Part shown: piece after piece, positions 1 to 8,839 of the stretch
Position numbering within the stretch: position 1 is the stretch's first letter
How the letters are laid out: each line of letters starts with the position of its first letter
Source of the DNA: Actinomycetota bacterium
GTDB taxonomy: Bacteria; Actinomycetota; Acidimicrobiia; Acidimicrobiales; Iamiaceae
NCBI GenBank assembly: GCA_016185275.1
Contig: JACPNX010000023.1
Span: forward strand, 1 to 64,000
Reading direction: 5' to 3'
Length of the DNA: 64,000 nucleotides
Notes under the pieces: model-generated
The model's database searches: none
What the model saw: only the letters and a program-made list of their open reading frames with translations
What the model was told of the DNA's origin: nothing
Made by a program: the position numbers and the translations under genes

Positions 1-1
1 A

Positions 2-196
2 TGGCCCGTCGACACGCTCAAGGACATGATGCGCGGCCACCTCGACCAGACCCTCGCCGAGGCCACCGCCCAGCTGACCGGCGACTTCGAAGCCAGCGTC
101 GCCGAGTACGCCCACATCACCACCCACATCCTGCAGATGGCGGACGCTCTCGCCGACGGGATCATCACCCAGTTCCCCGACCGGTTCCTGGCCTAG
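2..196 (+). CDS. C-terminal fragment of an unidentified protein
   Basis: The frame is open from the window edge for 64 codons and stops at TAG 194-196. The visible tail is probably helical and ends in ITQFPDRFLA. I do not recognise the family. A strong hairpin (203-248) lies directly behind the stop, which supports this as a real gene end. The ATG at base 1 belongs to another frame and is probably not a gene start. Confidence 0.6.
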   Translation, partial: WPVDTLKDMMRGHLDQTLAEATAQLTGDFEASVAEYAHITTHILQMADALADGIITQFPDRFLA

Positions 197-202
197 TTCC
201 CT

Positions 203-248
203 GGCCCGGACACTCGACCGCCAAGGTCGTCGGTCGAGTGCCCGGGCC
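203..248 (+). terminator. Strong intrinsic hairpin terminator
   Basis: Arms 203-220 and 231-248 pair over 18 bases with one mismatch around a 10-base loop, starting 7 bases after the stop of the upstream gene. There is no long T run, as is common for terminators in GC-rich actinomycetes. Confidence 0.75.
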
Positions 249-280
249 TGGTTCATGCCTCCTTTCCCGAGGTGGCTCCG

Positions 281-886
281 ATGGTTGCTCCCACGCTCGT
301 CGCCCCCGGCCCGACAAGGTCGATGACACCCGCCGCCGACCGGGGTCGACTGGCGTCAGTGGTCGTGGCGACGCTGGCCTTCGCCGGTGGGCTGATCCAC
401 GCGGCCGTCATCCGCCATCACCTCGCGTACTTCGCGCTGGCGACCGGCTTCGCCGCGATGGCAGCGGCGCAATGGTGGTTCGCCTTCCGGATGCTGGGCC
501 GCCCCACCAACCGAGTGCGGCTGCTCGGCGTAGCTCTGCACAGCGTGATCGTCGCGACGTGGCTTCTGTCGCGCACTGTCGGGCTCGCAAGCGTCGCCGG
601 TGCCGAAGAGCCGGCCCCGGTGGGCGTTGCCGACGTCACCGCCAACCTCTACTCGATCCTTGTCGTCGCGATGCTGGCCAAGACCTGGTGGTCGACGCGG
701 CGCGGTCGCCGGCCGCTGGTATTGCTACGACTCGCTGGACCGATCACCGCACTCGTCGCGGTCGGCGTGCTCGTTGGCGCCGTGCCTGCTGTGCTGGCGG
801 ACCATGACCACGGCCACCACGAGCCTCCCGCTGGACACCAGCCCGTTGACGACGGCCACGACGACGACGGCCACGACCATGGTTGA
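281..886 (+). CDS. Polytopic membrane protein with His/Asp-rich tail
   Basis: This is a 201-residue protein with about four hydrophobic segments and a C-terminal tail rich in His and Asp (HDHGHHEPP, then DGHDDDGHDHG). Such tails often bind divalent metals, but no family was recognised. I chose ATG 281 because GAGGTGG at 269-275 is a fitting ribosome binding site; GTG 272 and ATG 323 are alternatives. It is followed closely by another small membrane protein and a GH15 enzyme, probably in one transcript. Metal handling is inference from the tail only. Confidence 0.65.
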   Translation: MVAPTLVAPGPTRSMTPAADRGRLASVVVATLAFAGGLIHAAVIRHHLAYFALATGFAAMAAAQWWFAFRMLGRPTNRVRLLGVALHSVIVATWLLSRTVGLASVAGAEEPAPVGVADVTANLYSILVVAMLAKTWWSTRRGRRPLVLLRLAGPITALVAVGVLVGAVPAVLADHDHGHHEPPAGHQPVDDGHDDDGHDHG

Positions 887-907
887 CCGTCGCACAAGGG
901 GAGCGTG

Positions 908-1384
908 ATGGACTGGGGAGGTTGGGCGGTGTTCGGGCTGGTCGCCACGACGATGCTCACCGCCGTGCTGATCTTGGTCCAGCTCGCCGGGCGCACTCGG
1001 CTCGACCTGCCCCTGCTCCTCGGTTCTGCACTCGCCGCCGACCCCGATCGGGCCCGGTTCGTCGGGTTCGCCGTGCACCTCGTCTTCGGCCAAGTATTCG
1101 CCGCCTTCTACGGCGCGGGGTTCACAACCCTTGACCGAACGGGGTGGTGGCTGGGAGCGCTGTTCGGTCTCGTTCACGCGGTGGTCGCGCTCACCGTCTT
1201 GGTGCCATTGCTCCCCGCCGTCCACCCGCGCATGGCGAGCGACCGCGCCGGTCCCGACTCGACCGCGGTTCTCGAGCCCCCCGGCCCGTTCGCCGTCAAC
1301 TACGGGATCGCGACACCCCTGGTCACCATCGCCGCGCACGTCGTGTACGGCGCCGTGCTCGGCCTCGCGTTGCACCCGACATGA
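908..1384 (+). CDS. Small integral membrane protein
   Basis: This 158-residue protein has about four hydrophobic segments (for example WAVFGLVATTMLTAVLILVQ near the start and IATPLVTIAAHVVYGAVLGL near the end). ATG 908 is preceded by AAGGGGAG at 896-903; GTG 905 is too close to that site. Its stop overlaps the ATG of the GH15 gene by 4 bp, so the two are probably translationally coupled. I do not recognise the family. Confidence 0.65.
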   Translation: MDWGGWAVFGLVATTMLTAVLILVQLAGRTRLDLPLLLGSALAADPDRARFVGFAVHLVFGQVFAAFYGAGFTTLDRTGWWLGALFGLVHAVVALTVLVPLLPAVHPRMASDRAGPDSTAVLEPPGPFAVNYGIATPLVTIAAHVVYGAVLGLALHPT

Positions 1385-3192
1385 GCGAGACCCGTCGGGT
1401 CCCGATCGGCGAGTACGGCCTGATCGGTGACACGCGGACCGCCGCGCTCGTCGCGCCCGACGGCGCCATCGACTGGTGGTGCCTCCCGCGCTTCGACTCG
1501 CCTCCGGTGTTCGGCCGGCTGGTCGGAGGCGACGACGCCGGCAGCTTCGAGGCGGGACCGGCCGAGCCGGCGGTGCTCGAGCGTCGCCGCTATCGCGACG
1601 CCACCGCGACGCTGGAGACGACGTGGTCGGTCGACGGTGGCGAGCTCACGCTGGCCGACTCGATGATCGCCGAGGTTTCCGGCCGGCTCCTGCCCACGAC
1701 CACGCTGGTGCGTCGACTCACCAGCCGCGGCCGACCGGTCGAGGTGGTGGTTCGGCTGTCACCTCGCTTCGGCGAGCATCGGGTCGCGCCAGTGCGGGTG
1801 AGGCGGCGGCCTGGCGTGTTGGTTATCGAGCACGACGGCCTCGGTTTGGCGGTCCTCTCCGACGCGCCCGTCCCGCTCGTCGTCGACGAGGTGGTCGTCT
1901 TCGCCGTCGAGCCGGCGCGGCCGCTGACCATCGTCGTCGGCGTGACCGACCGATCACCGCTCGTGTTCGTGCCACCCCCGGTCGCCCGTGCTGAGGCCGA
2001 GCGCGACGAGCGCGGGTGGCGCCGATGGGCCGACGGCATCGCAACCGCGCCGGACCACCGCACCGCGGTGGTGCGGAGCCTGCTCACGCTGCAGCTGCTG
2101 ACCTACTCGCCCTCTGGCGCGCCCGTCGCCGCGCCGACGACGTCGCTGCCCGAGCTGCTCGGAGGAGAACGGAACTGGGACTACCGCTACGCCTGGCCCC
2201 GCGACGCCTCCATCGGCATCGCCGCGTTCCTCGCCGCCGGCAAGCACCGCGAGGCGCAGGCATTCCACGCGTGGCTGCTGCACGCCAGCCGGCTCGCGAG
2301 ACCACGCCTTCCGGCGCTGTTCACCCTCCACGGCCGGCCGGGCCCCGCCGAGCGGGAGCTGCACGGCTGGCCCGGCTACGCCAACAGCCGGCCAGTTCGC
2401 GTCGGCAACGGCGCCGCCGGCCAGCACCAACTCGACGGCTACGGCTGGGTCCTCGACGCCGCCTGTCTGCTCACCGACGCCGGCCACCACCTCGACGGCG
2501 AGACCTGGCGGACGATGCGCGGCTTCGCCGACCACGTCGCCGCCACCTGGGAACAGCCAGACGCCGGGATCTGGGAGCGGCGTGACGAGCCCCGCCACCA
2601 CGTGCACTCCAAGCTCATGGCCTGGCTGGCGCTCGACCGCGCCGCCCGCATCGCGCACCTGCGCGGCGGGCGCGCCGCGAAGCGGGCGACCGCGTGGCGC
2701 GCGGCACGCGACCGAGTCGCGGCCGACGTGCAGGCCAACGGGTTCGACGACGACCTCGGCGCCTACACCGCCGCCTACGGGTCGGGCGACCTCGACGCCG
2801 CCGTGCTCTTGCTGCCGGTCCTGGGCATCGAAGCGCACGACTCGCGCCGGGTCGTGGGCACCGTCGATGCCATCCGGAGCCGACTCGGCGCGGGCGGACC
2901 GCTCGTGTACCGATACCTGGGCGACGACGGGCTGCCGGGGCGGGAGGGCGCGTTCCTGCCGTGCTCGTTCTGGTTGGTCCAGGCGCTCGCCGCCATCGGC
3001 CGTCGTGCCGAGGCCAGCGCGATGTTCGACGAGTTGGTGGCGCTCGGCGGGCCGCTCGGGTTGTTCGCCGAGGAGATGGAACCCCGCACGGGCGAGCACC
3101 TGGGGAACTTCCCGCAGGCGCTGACCCACGCCTCGCTGCTGCAGGCCGCTGCGGCGCTCAACGCGGCTACGACGAGGGCAGCGCCGACCTGA
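1381..3192 (+). CDS. Glycoside hydrolase family 15 protein (glucoamylase/trehalase type)
   Basis: The protein of 603 residues matches the actinobacterial GH15 layout. It has an N-terminal beta domain beginning GEYGLIGDTRTAALV and an (alpha/alpha)6 catalytic domain with ERNWDYRYAWPRDAS near residue 263. The general acid glutamate is in DAGIWER (E399), and the second acidic cluster plus LGNFPQALTH lies near residues 564-580. The family hydrolyses alpha-glucosidic bonds of trehalose, maltodextrins or related glucans from the non-reducing end. No signal peptide is evident, so it is probably cytosolic. Its 3' end overlaps the convergent DUF3565 gene by 26 bp. Substrate (trehalose or glucan) cannot be decided from sequence alone. 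Confidence 0.9.
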   Translation: MSETRRVPIGEYGLIGDTRTAALVAPDGAIDWWCLPRFDSPPVFGRLVGGDDAGSFEAGPAEPAVLERRRYRDATATLETTWSVDGGELTLADSMIAEVSGRLLPTTTLVRRLTSRGRPVEVVVRLSPRFGEHRVAPVRVRRRPGVLVIEHDGLGLAVLSDAPVPLVVDEVVVFAVEPARPLTIVVGVTDRSPLVFVPPPVARAEAERDERGWRRWADGIATAPDHRTAVVRSLLTLQLLTYSPSGAPVAAPTTSLPELLGGERNWDYRYAWPRDASIGIAAFLAAGKHREAQAFHAWLLHASRLARPRLPALFTLHGRPGPAERELHGWPGYANSRPVRVGNGAAGQHQLDGYGWVLDAACLLTDAGHHLDGETWRTMRGFADHVAATWEQPDAGIWERRDEPRHHVHSKLMAWLALDRAARIAHLRGGRAAKRATAWRAARDRVAADVQANGFDDDLGAYTAAYGSGDLDAAVLLLPVLGIEAHDSRRVVGTVDAIRSRLGAGGPLVYRYLGDDGLPGREGAFLPCSFWLVQALAAIGRRAEASAMFDELVALGGPLGLFAEEMEPRTGEHLGNFPQALTHASLLQAAAALNAATTRAAPT

Positions 3193-3643
3193 CCAGGAAG
3201 TCGATCGTGAGCCGCACCGGTGCGTCGACGCGCAGGAGGTGGGCCAAGGCCGGCGGGATGGGCTGCTCGTCGCCCGCATCGAGGCGCGCACTGAGGGTCG
3301 GGGTCGTCTCGATGGCGAACACGACCTCGCCTTCGAGCACCCGGAGCAGGCCCCAGGTCCGGTCGGCGACGAAGTGAGCGCGTCGCAGGGCGGCCGGCAG
3401 CCTGTCCGCGTCGAAGGGTCCGGCCGTGCGCACGAGCTCGAGCGCTGCTGGCAGCTCCAACCGGTCGCACAGCGGGCAGTCGAGCTGGGCACCGAGGTGC
3501 GCGGCTCGTCCGGCCTCCGATGCCACCCAGGGCCGTTCCTGAAGCGGAGGCTGGTGGCGGACGTGCTGGTTGTGTAGGCAGGAGAGCTCCGCGACCCAGT
3601 CGCCCTCGTCGTCCTGGTGGAACCCGTCGATTGTGCGGATCAC
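3167..3643 (-). CDS. DUF3565 and DUF1971 (TehB-like) fusion protein
   Basis: The N-terminal half is a clear DUF3565 domain (GFHQDDEGDWVAELSC, HNQHVRHQPP, LDCPLCDR), with Cys/His residues suited to metal binding. The C-terminal half resembles DUF1971, a small cupin-like domain linked to tellurite resistance protein TehB (LPAALRRAH, TWGLLRVLEGEVVF). The start overlaps the stop of the nitronate monooxygenase by 4 bp, and it is the last gene of the operon that begins at 9277. Neither domain has a firmly established reaction. Confidence 0.8.
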   Translation of the reverse strand: MIRTIDGFHQDDEGDWVAELSCLHNQHVRHQPPLQERPWVASEAGRAAHLGAQLDCPLCDRLELPAALELVRTAGPFDADRLPAALRRAHFVADRTWGLLRVLEGEVVFAIETTPTLSARLDAGDEQPIPPALAHLLRVDAPVRLTIDFLVRSALPSS

Positions 3644-4587
3644 CCGCCGTGCTCCCGGCGGCCGACCGCTGCTCGTTGCAGTACCGCTTCAGCGTCGCGG
3701 ATCAGCTCGCGCACCACCGCCGCGGCGGGAAGGACGCCGGTCACGGCGCCGACCGACTCCCCCGCGTACAGCGCCGCGGAAGCCACCTCGCCGTCGAAGG
3801 CGCGGGTGGGCGGCAGCGGTGAACGCATCGCTGGCTCGAGCGTGGACGCGTCGACGCACTGGCGGAGAACGCGGTGCGGCGCGTGCGGCCAGCCCATCGA
3901 GAACGCCTCGGCGAGCACCGTGTCACCGGCGCCGGAAGCGAGCAGCGCATCACGGTACGCGGGATGGACGTCGGCTTCGCTCGTGGCGACGAAGCGCGTG
4001 CCGACCCGCACCGCGTCGGCACCCGCGAGCAGCACTTCCGCCATCGCCGCGCCGGTCCCGACGCCGCCGGCCGCGACCAGAGGAACCCGTGTCGCGCCAC
4101 GGACCTCTTCTAGAAGCGGCAGGAGCGGGCTCGTACCGCGGACGTGACCGCCGGCCTCGACGCCCTGCGCGACGATCACATCGCAGCCGGCGTCGACGGC
4201 GGCACGGGCTTCGTCCCGCGAGCCGACCTGCCATGCGGCAAGCGCGCCGCCGCCGTGGACACGCTCGACGATCGCCGCGTCAGGATCGCCGTAGAAGCAC
4301 TCGACGAGGGCGGCGACCTGGCTGGCGGCTTCGAGCGCCTGGTCGTCGAGGAACGGCACGAGGAAGTTCACGCCGACCCTTGCGTCATTGCCGGCGAGTT
4401 CGAGCGCCGCAGCGACCTGAGCACAGACCTGGTCGGAGGTGAGACCGGCGGCCGCGACCATGCCGAGTCCGCCTTCGGCGGCGACCGCTGCCGCCAACGC
4501 GGGGGTGGTGACGCCACCCATGCCCGCCTGTTGGAGCGGGAGCCGGCAGTCGACGATGCGGGTGAAGGGGGTGGGCGGCAGTGTCAT
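3640..4587 (-). CDS. Nitronate monooxygenase (2-nitropropane dioxygenase family)
   Basis: This is a 315-residue FMN-dependent TIM-barrel protein. Visible family marks are LQQAGMGGVTTPALAAAVA at the N terminus, VGVNFLVPF, the flavin-site stretch AQGVEAGGH and the phosphate-binding region LVAAGGVGTG followed by LLAGADAVRVGTRF. The family oxidises alkyl nitronates such as propionate-3-nitronate, using oxygen, to carbonyl compounds and nitrite. It lies 22 bp behind the ArsC-like gene and overlaps the next gene by 4 bp. Confidence 0.88.
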   Translation of the reverse strand: MTLPPTPFTRIVDCRLPLQQAGMGGVTTPALAAAVAAEGGLGMVAAAGLTSDQVCAQVAAALELAGNDARVGVNFLVPFLDDQALEAASQVAALVECFYGDPDAAIVERVHGGGALAAWQVGSRDEARAAVDAGCDVIVAQGVEAGGHVRGTSPLLPLLEEVRGATRVPLVAAGGVGTGAAMAEVLLAGADAVRVGTRFVATSEADVHPAYRDALLASGAGDTVLAEAFSMGWPHAPHRVLRQCVDASTLEPAMRSPLPPTRAFDGEVASAALYAGESVGAVTGVLPAAAVVRELIRDAEAVLQRAAVGRREHGG

Positions 4588-4609
4588 GGTGGATCGCCAG
4601 CCAGTCTGC

Positions 4610-4975
4610 TCAGCCGCGCTGCGCGTCGCCGATCACCTCGAGCACGCGCTCGGGTGGGCGAGCGACGACGGCCCGATCTCCGACGATGACGATCGGCCGT
4701 TCGATCAGGCTGGGATGTGCCGCCAGAGCGGCGACGATCTCGTCGCCGGTGGCATCGTCGAGCTGTAGCTCCCGCCAGAGCGGCTCGCCGGTACGGGCGA
4801 TGGCGCGGGGATCGGTGGCGCCGAGCATCTCCAGAACGCGCTGCAGCTCCTCGACGGCTGGCGGATCGTGGAGGTAGTCGAGGTACGTCGCGTCGATGCC
4901 ATGGTCCGTGAGGATGCCCTGCGCGGTCCGGCACTTGGAGCACGACGGGTTGAACCAGACGACGGGGTCAGGCAT
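4610..4975 (-). CDS. ArsC/Spx-like arsenate reductase family protein
   Basis: The 121-residue protein has a thioredoxin fold of the glutaredoxin-dependent ArsC family. The N-terminal motif NPSCSKCRTAQG carries C12 and C15. RPIVIVGDRAVVARPPE near the C terminus is the expected arsenate-binding region. Members reduce arsenate to arsenite or act as related redox proteins (YffB, Spx), and which role applies here is open because no arsenite pump or ArsR is adjacent. The start overlaps the transaldolase stop by 8 bp. Confidence 0.82.
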   Translation of the reverse strand: MPDPVVWFNPSCSKCRTAQGILTDHGIDATYLDYLHDPPAVEELQRVLEMLGATDPRAIARTGEPLWRELQLDDATGDEIVAALAAHPSLIERPIVIVGDRAVVARPPERVLEVIGDAQRG

Positions 4976-6062
4976 TGGCGACGACCTTGGCTTGAAGGCT
5001 GGCCAGCACCTCGGCGAAGGACCGGGTGAAGGCTGCAACGCCTTGGTCTTCCAGGGTGCTGCCGACGTCGGCGAGGTCGACGCCGAGGTCAGCGGCGCGG
5101 GTGAGGATTGCGGCTGCGCCGACGGCGCTCTCGTCGATCGTGCGGGCCACGGTGCCGTGGTCCTCGAAGGCGTCGATCGTCGGCTCGGGCAGCGTGTTGA
5201 CGGTGTCGGGCCCGATGAGCTGGTCGACGTACAGGGTGTCGGGCAGGGTCGGGTCCTTCGTCGAGGTCGAGGCCCACAACGGACGCTGCACCGTGGCTCC
5301 CCGTGCGGCAAGCGCGTCCCAACGAGGGCCTCGGAAGGCGTCGCGGAACATGGCGTAGGCGCGGCGGGCCTGGGCCACCGCGACCGTGCCCTTGACCGCG
5401 TGCCCCGTGGCGGTGGCGGGAAGGCGGCGGTCGACTTCGGTGTCGACCCGGCTGACGAAGAACGAGGCGACGCTGTGAACCGTGGAGACGTCGCCGCCGC
5501 TGGCGGCGAAGGTCTCGAGGCCGGTGAGGTAGGCGTCGATGACCTGGTCGTAGCGGTCGAGGGAGAAGATGAGGGTGACGTTGATGTTGTTACCGGCGCT
5601 GGTCGCTTGACGGATGGCATCGATGCCCTCGCTGGTGGCGGGGATCTTCACGAGCAGGTTGGGCCGGTCGATGCACTGGTGCAGGTCCGCCGCCGCGGCG
5701 GCGCTGGCGTCGGCGTCGTGGGCGAGCGCGGGTGCGACCTCGAGAGAGACGAACCCATCGCCGCCGTTGCTCGCCTCGTGCAGCGGCGCGAGCAGGTCGA
5801 GTGCCTCGACGACGTCGGCGATCACGAGCTCCCAGTAGGCGTCCTCGACGGTCGCGCCGCCGCCGACGAGCTCGGCGAACTGGTCGTCGTAGGCGTCGGA
5901 TCCGGCGATGGCATTGGCCAGGATGGTCGGGTTGGCGGTCACCCCGCGTACCCCGCGATTCACGAGCCGTTCGAGGTGCCCGCTGCGCAGGTGGTCACGG
6001 GTCAGGTTGTCGAGCCAGGGGCTCTGGCCCTGCTCGTCGTGCAGCCGGCGCAGCTTCGTCAT
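4968..6062 (-). CDS. tal: Transaldolase
   Basis: This 364-residue enzyme is of the long mycobacterial/cyanobacterial type. It transfers a dihydroxyacetone unit between sugar phosphates in the pentose phosphate pathway. The Schiff-base lysine is K139 in NLLVKIPAT; other family marks are GVRGVTANPTILANAI and INVTLIFSLDRY. It overlaps the flavoprotein gene upstream and the ArsC gene downstream by 4 and 8 bp. Its presence in a redox operon suggests a role in NADPH supply under stress, which is inference. Confidence 0.95.
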   Translation of the reverse strand: MTKLRRLHDEQGQSPWLDNLTRDHLRSGHLERLVNRGVRGVTANPTILANAIAGSDAYDDQFAELVGGGATVEDAYWELVIADVVEALDLLAPLHEASNGGDGFVSLEVAPALAHDADASAAAAADLHQCIDRPNLLVKIPATSEGIDAIRQATSAGNNINVTLIFSLDRYDQVIDAYLTGLETFAASGGDVSTVHSVASFFVSRVDTEVDRRLPATATGHAVKGTVAVAQARRAYAMFRDAFRGPRWDALAARGATVQRPLWASTSTKDPTLPDTLYVDQLIGPDTVNTLPEPTIDAFEDHGTVARTIDESAVGAAAILTRAADLGVDLADVGSTLEDQGVAAFTRSFAEVLASLQAKVVANA

Positions 6063-7279
6063 CGGACCAGGTCTCCGAGAGGGACATCGGCGTCAGCGAG
6101 GCGTACGGGGTCGACCGCGGTCCGGGCTTCGATGATCGCCTTGAGGTCGTCGCCGACGTCCCAGACGTTGACGTTCATGGCGGCGGTGACGATGCCGTCT
6201 CGGTGCCAGAAAGCGATGAACTCGCGTGTGTCGCGATCGCCGCGCACGACGACGGCGTCGGTGCCGTCGCCGTGGCCGACGTACTCCATACCGAGGTCGT
6301 ACTGGTCGGAGAAGAAGTACGGCAGCCGCGTGTACGCGTCGCTGTTGCCGGCGGCGTTGCGGCCGGCAGTGGTTCCCTGGTTGAGCGCATTGGCCCAGTG
6401 CTCGACGCGCAAGCGCTTCCCGTAGTGCGGGTGGAACGCGTTGGCCACATCCCCGGCGGCGTAGATCCCGGGCGCAGCGGTGGCGAGGTGCTCGTCGACG
6501 ACGATCCCGTTGTCGATGGCGAGTCCTGCCGTGTCCGCGAGCTCGGTGCGAGGCGTGACGCCGACTCCGACGATGACGACGTCAGCGGCCTCGACGCGGC
6601 CGTCGCCGAGGACGACTGCTTCGACGGTCTTGGTGCCGCGCAGCTCGGCGACACCGGTGCCCAGCCGGAGGTGCACGCCGTTGTCGGTGTGGAGGCGGGC
6701 GAACACGGCGCCGATGTCGTCGCCGAGGACGCGCTGCAGGGGGACGGGGGCAGGGTCGACGAGCACGACCTCGGCGCCCATCTGTCTGGCCGACGCTGCG
6801 ACCTCGGAGCCGATCCAGCCGGCGCCGATCACCACGACGCGGGTGGCGGCGCGGATGGCGTCGCGCAGTCGCAGCGAGTCGTCGATGGTGCGGAGGTAGT
6901 GGACACCGGCGAGGTCGGCGCCGGGGATGTCGAGGCGTCGGGGGGCCGCGCCGGTGGCGAGGACAGCGGTGTCGAAGCCGATGTTCTCGCCGCCGGCGAG
7001 GCGGATGGTGCGGGAGGCCGGGTCGAGGGTGTCGGCGCGGTCGTTGACGAGCTCGATGCGACGCTCGTCGTAGAACCCCTCCGGGTGGACGCGCGCGGTG
7101 TCGGCGTCCTTCTCGCCGCGGAGGACGGCCTTGGACAGCGGGGGCCGCTCGTACGGTTGGCCCGGTTCCTCGCCGATGAGCACGATGCGGCCGTCGAAGC
7201 CGGCTTCGCGAGCGGCCTCGGCCGCCTTGGCGCCGGTGAGGCTGGCGCCGATGATCGCCAGTGTGGGTGTGGAGGTCAT
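6059..7279 (-). CDS. FAD/NAD(P)H-dependent ferredoxin/rubredoxin reductase family protein
   Basis: The 406-residue protein has the two-dinucleotide-fold architecture: an N-terminal FAD motif (IIGASLTGAKAAEAAREAG), the stretch PYERPPLSK typical of ferredoxin reductases of oxygenase systems, a central NAD motif (VVIGAGWIGSEVAASAR) and the C-terminal FAD motif GIYAAGDVAN. It passes electrons from NAD(P)H to a small iron-sulfur or rubredoxin partner. No ferredoxin gene is adjacent. It overlaps transaldolase by 4 bp. Confidence 0.9.
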   Translation of the reverse strand: MTSTPTLAIIGASLTGAKAAEAAREAGFDGRIVLIGEEPGQPYERPPLSKAVLRGEKDADTARVHPEGFYDERRIELVNDRADTLDPASRTIRLAGGENIGFDTAVLATGAAPRRLDIPGADLAGVHYLRTIDDSLRLRDAIRAATRVVVIGAGWIGSEVAASARQMGAEVVLVDPAPVPLQRVLGDDIGAVFARLHTDNGVHLRLGTGVAELRGTKTVEAVVLGDGRVEAADVVIVGVGVTPRTELADTAGLAIDNGIVVDEHLATAAPGIYAAGDVANAFHPHYGKRLRVEHWANALNQGTTAGRNAAGNSDAYTRLPYFFSDQYDLGMEYVGHGDGTDAVVVRGDRDTREFIAFWHRDGIVTAAMNVNVWDVGDDLKAIIEARTAVDPVRLADADVPLGDLVR

Positions 7280-7319
7280 TGCTCGTTGCTCCTGTTCGAG
7301 GCGAGGCAGTCGCGTGGTG

Positions 7320-7940
7320 TCACGGCCGCACGCCGGTGAGGGAGAAGAACTCGGCGCGGGACCGGTGGTCGGCGCGGAGCAGCCCGTGGAGGGCGGAGGT
7401 GACGGTGCGGGACCCCTCGGCTCGTACGCCGCGCAGGGACATGCAGAGGTGTTCGGCCTCCATCACGACGCCGACGCCCTTGGGGTCGAGCTGGTCCTGC
7501 AACCAGTCGGCGACCTGCTTGGTCAGCCGCTCCTGCACCTGCAGGCCGCGGGCGAACAGCTCGACGACCCGGGCGAGCTTCGACAGACCGAGGATTCGCT
7601 CGCCCGGGAGGTAGCCCACATGGGCGACGCCCTTGAACGGGAGCATGTGGTGCTGGCAGAGCGAGTGGAAGGGGATGTCTCGCGCCAGGACGAGCTCGTC
7701 GTAGCCCTCGTCGTTGGGGAAGGTCGTCAGGTTGAACGCCCGGGGTGTGAGCATCTCGGCGTAGGCGGCGGCGACGCGGCGTGGGGTGTCGCGGGTGTGC
7801 TCGTCGCTGATGTCCTGGCCGAGCGCGCTGAGAAGCTCGGCGACGGCGCGCTCGGCACGGCCGAGGTCGATGTCGGCACCGCCCCGGATCATCTCGAGAT
7901 GCGGCCGGTGCGCGTCGGCGGTGAGGTCGGCGACGGTCAC
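7320..7940 (-). CDS. folE: GTP cyclohydrolase I
   Basis: This 206-residue FolE opens GTP to 7,8-dihydroneopterin triphosphate, the first step of tetrahydrofolate synthesis. The zinc-site motif SLCQHHMLPF and EHLCMSLRGV are present, along with GYLPGERILGLSKLAR. The GTG start at 7940 overlaps the patatin stop by 4 bp and fits the family length. A patatin and a flavoprotein as neighbours are unusual for folE, so this may be a second, stress-linked copy; that is inference. Confidence 0.95.
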   Translation of the reverse strand: MTVADLTADAHRPHLEMIRGGADIDLGRAERAVAELLSALGQDISDEHTRDTPRRVAAAYAEMLTPRAFNLTTFPNDEGYDELVLARDIPFHSLCQHHMLPFKGVAHVGYLPGERILGLSKLARVVELFARGLQVQERLTKQVADWLQDQLDPKGVGVVMEAEHLCMSLRGVRAEGSRTVTSALHGLLRADHRSRAEFFSLTGVRP

Positions 7941-8827
7941 GCGGCTTGGCCTCCGTGGCAGGGGTTCAGGTTGATGGAGTGGCGGTGCAGCGACAGGAAC
8001 CGCTCGGGGTGCGCAAGACGGGGCCCGCCCTCGTCGAGCCAACGCTCGGTGGCGGCGCGGGCCCGTTCGGCGAGCAGCGCGCCGTGGCGGAAGTCGGTGG
8101 AGCTGACCGAGAGCGGGCACAGCGGCGGAAGGACGCGGATGTCGGTGCGCTCGGCGAAGTGCGCGACCTCGAGGATCAGCCGCTGCTCGATGAGCAATGT
8201 GAGGGCTTGCAGCGCGCTCGACAGAGGACTCGACGGTGCGTCATCGAGCGCGCACGCGTAGCCGGTGGGCAGCACGTAGACCACGTTGGCGCCGAGCGCG
8301 ACCGCCTGGGAGACCGCGGCATTGTCGGCGACCCCGCCGTCGATCAGGTCTCGGCCGTCGATGCGCACTGAGGGGAACACGGCCGGGATGGCGGCGCTGG
8401 CCACGATCGCGTCGACCGGGTCACCGGCAGAGAGGACGACCTCCTCACCGCTGCGCACGTCGGTGGTGACCACGTGCAGCGGGATGGCGGCGTGCTCGAG
8501 GCGGTCGAAGGCGACGTGCTCGGCGACCAGGCGACGCAGCGACCCATTGGGACACAGCGACGGGGCCCGGCCCATCGCGGCGGCGCCGAGGCGCGCAGGT
8601 TGCAGCGGGAACACATCGCGCCGGCGGAGCCCGGCCCAGATGGCGGCGAGCTCGTCGAGCGCCGCGGTGCTGGTACCGCGCCCGGCGACGAAGCCGGCGT
8701 TGAGGGCGCCGGCCGAAGTTCCGATCAGCAGGTCGGGTTCGACCCCTCGGGCGTTGAGGGCCTGGAGCATGCCCACCTGGACCGCTCCGAGGCTCCCCCC
8801 GCCCGACAACACGAACGCCGTGACCAT
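7937..8827 (-). CDS. Patatin-like phospholipase
   Basis: The 296-residue serine hydrolase has the oxyanion loop LSGGGSLGAVQVG at residues 8-20, the nucleophile elbow GTSAG (Ser38) and the catalytic dyad Asp in LIDGGVADNAAV. Family members cleave acyl esters of phospholipids and other lipids. There is no signal peptide. The gene follows the DoxX-like membrane protein by 12 bp and overlaps folE by 4 bp. Confidence 0.9.
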   Translation of the reverse strand: MVTAFVLSGGGSLGAVQVGMLQALNARGVEPDLLIGTSAGALNAGFVAGRGTSTAALDELAAIWAGLRRRDVFPLQPARLGAAAMGRAPSLCPNGSLRRLVAEHVAFDRLEHAAIPLHVVTTDVRSGEEVVLSAGDPVDAIVASAAIPAVFPSVRIDGRDLIDGGVADNAAVSQAVALGANVVYVLPTGYACALDDAPSSPLSSALQALTLLIEQRLILEVAHFAERTDIRVLPPLCPLSVSSTDFRHGALLAERARAATERWLDEGGPRLAHPERFLSLHRHSINLNPCHGGQAA

Positions 8828-8839
8828 GGCCGGAGCCCG

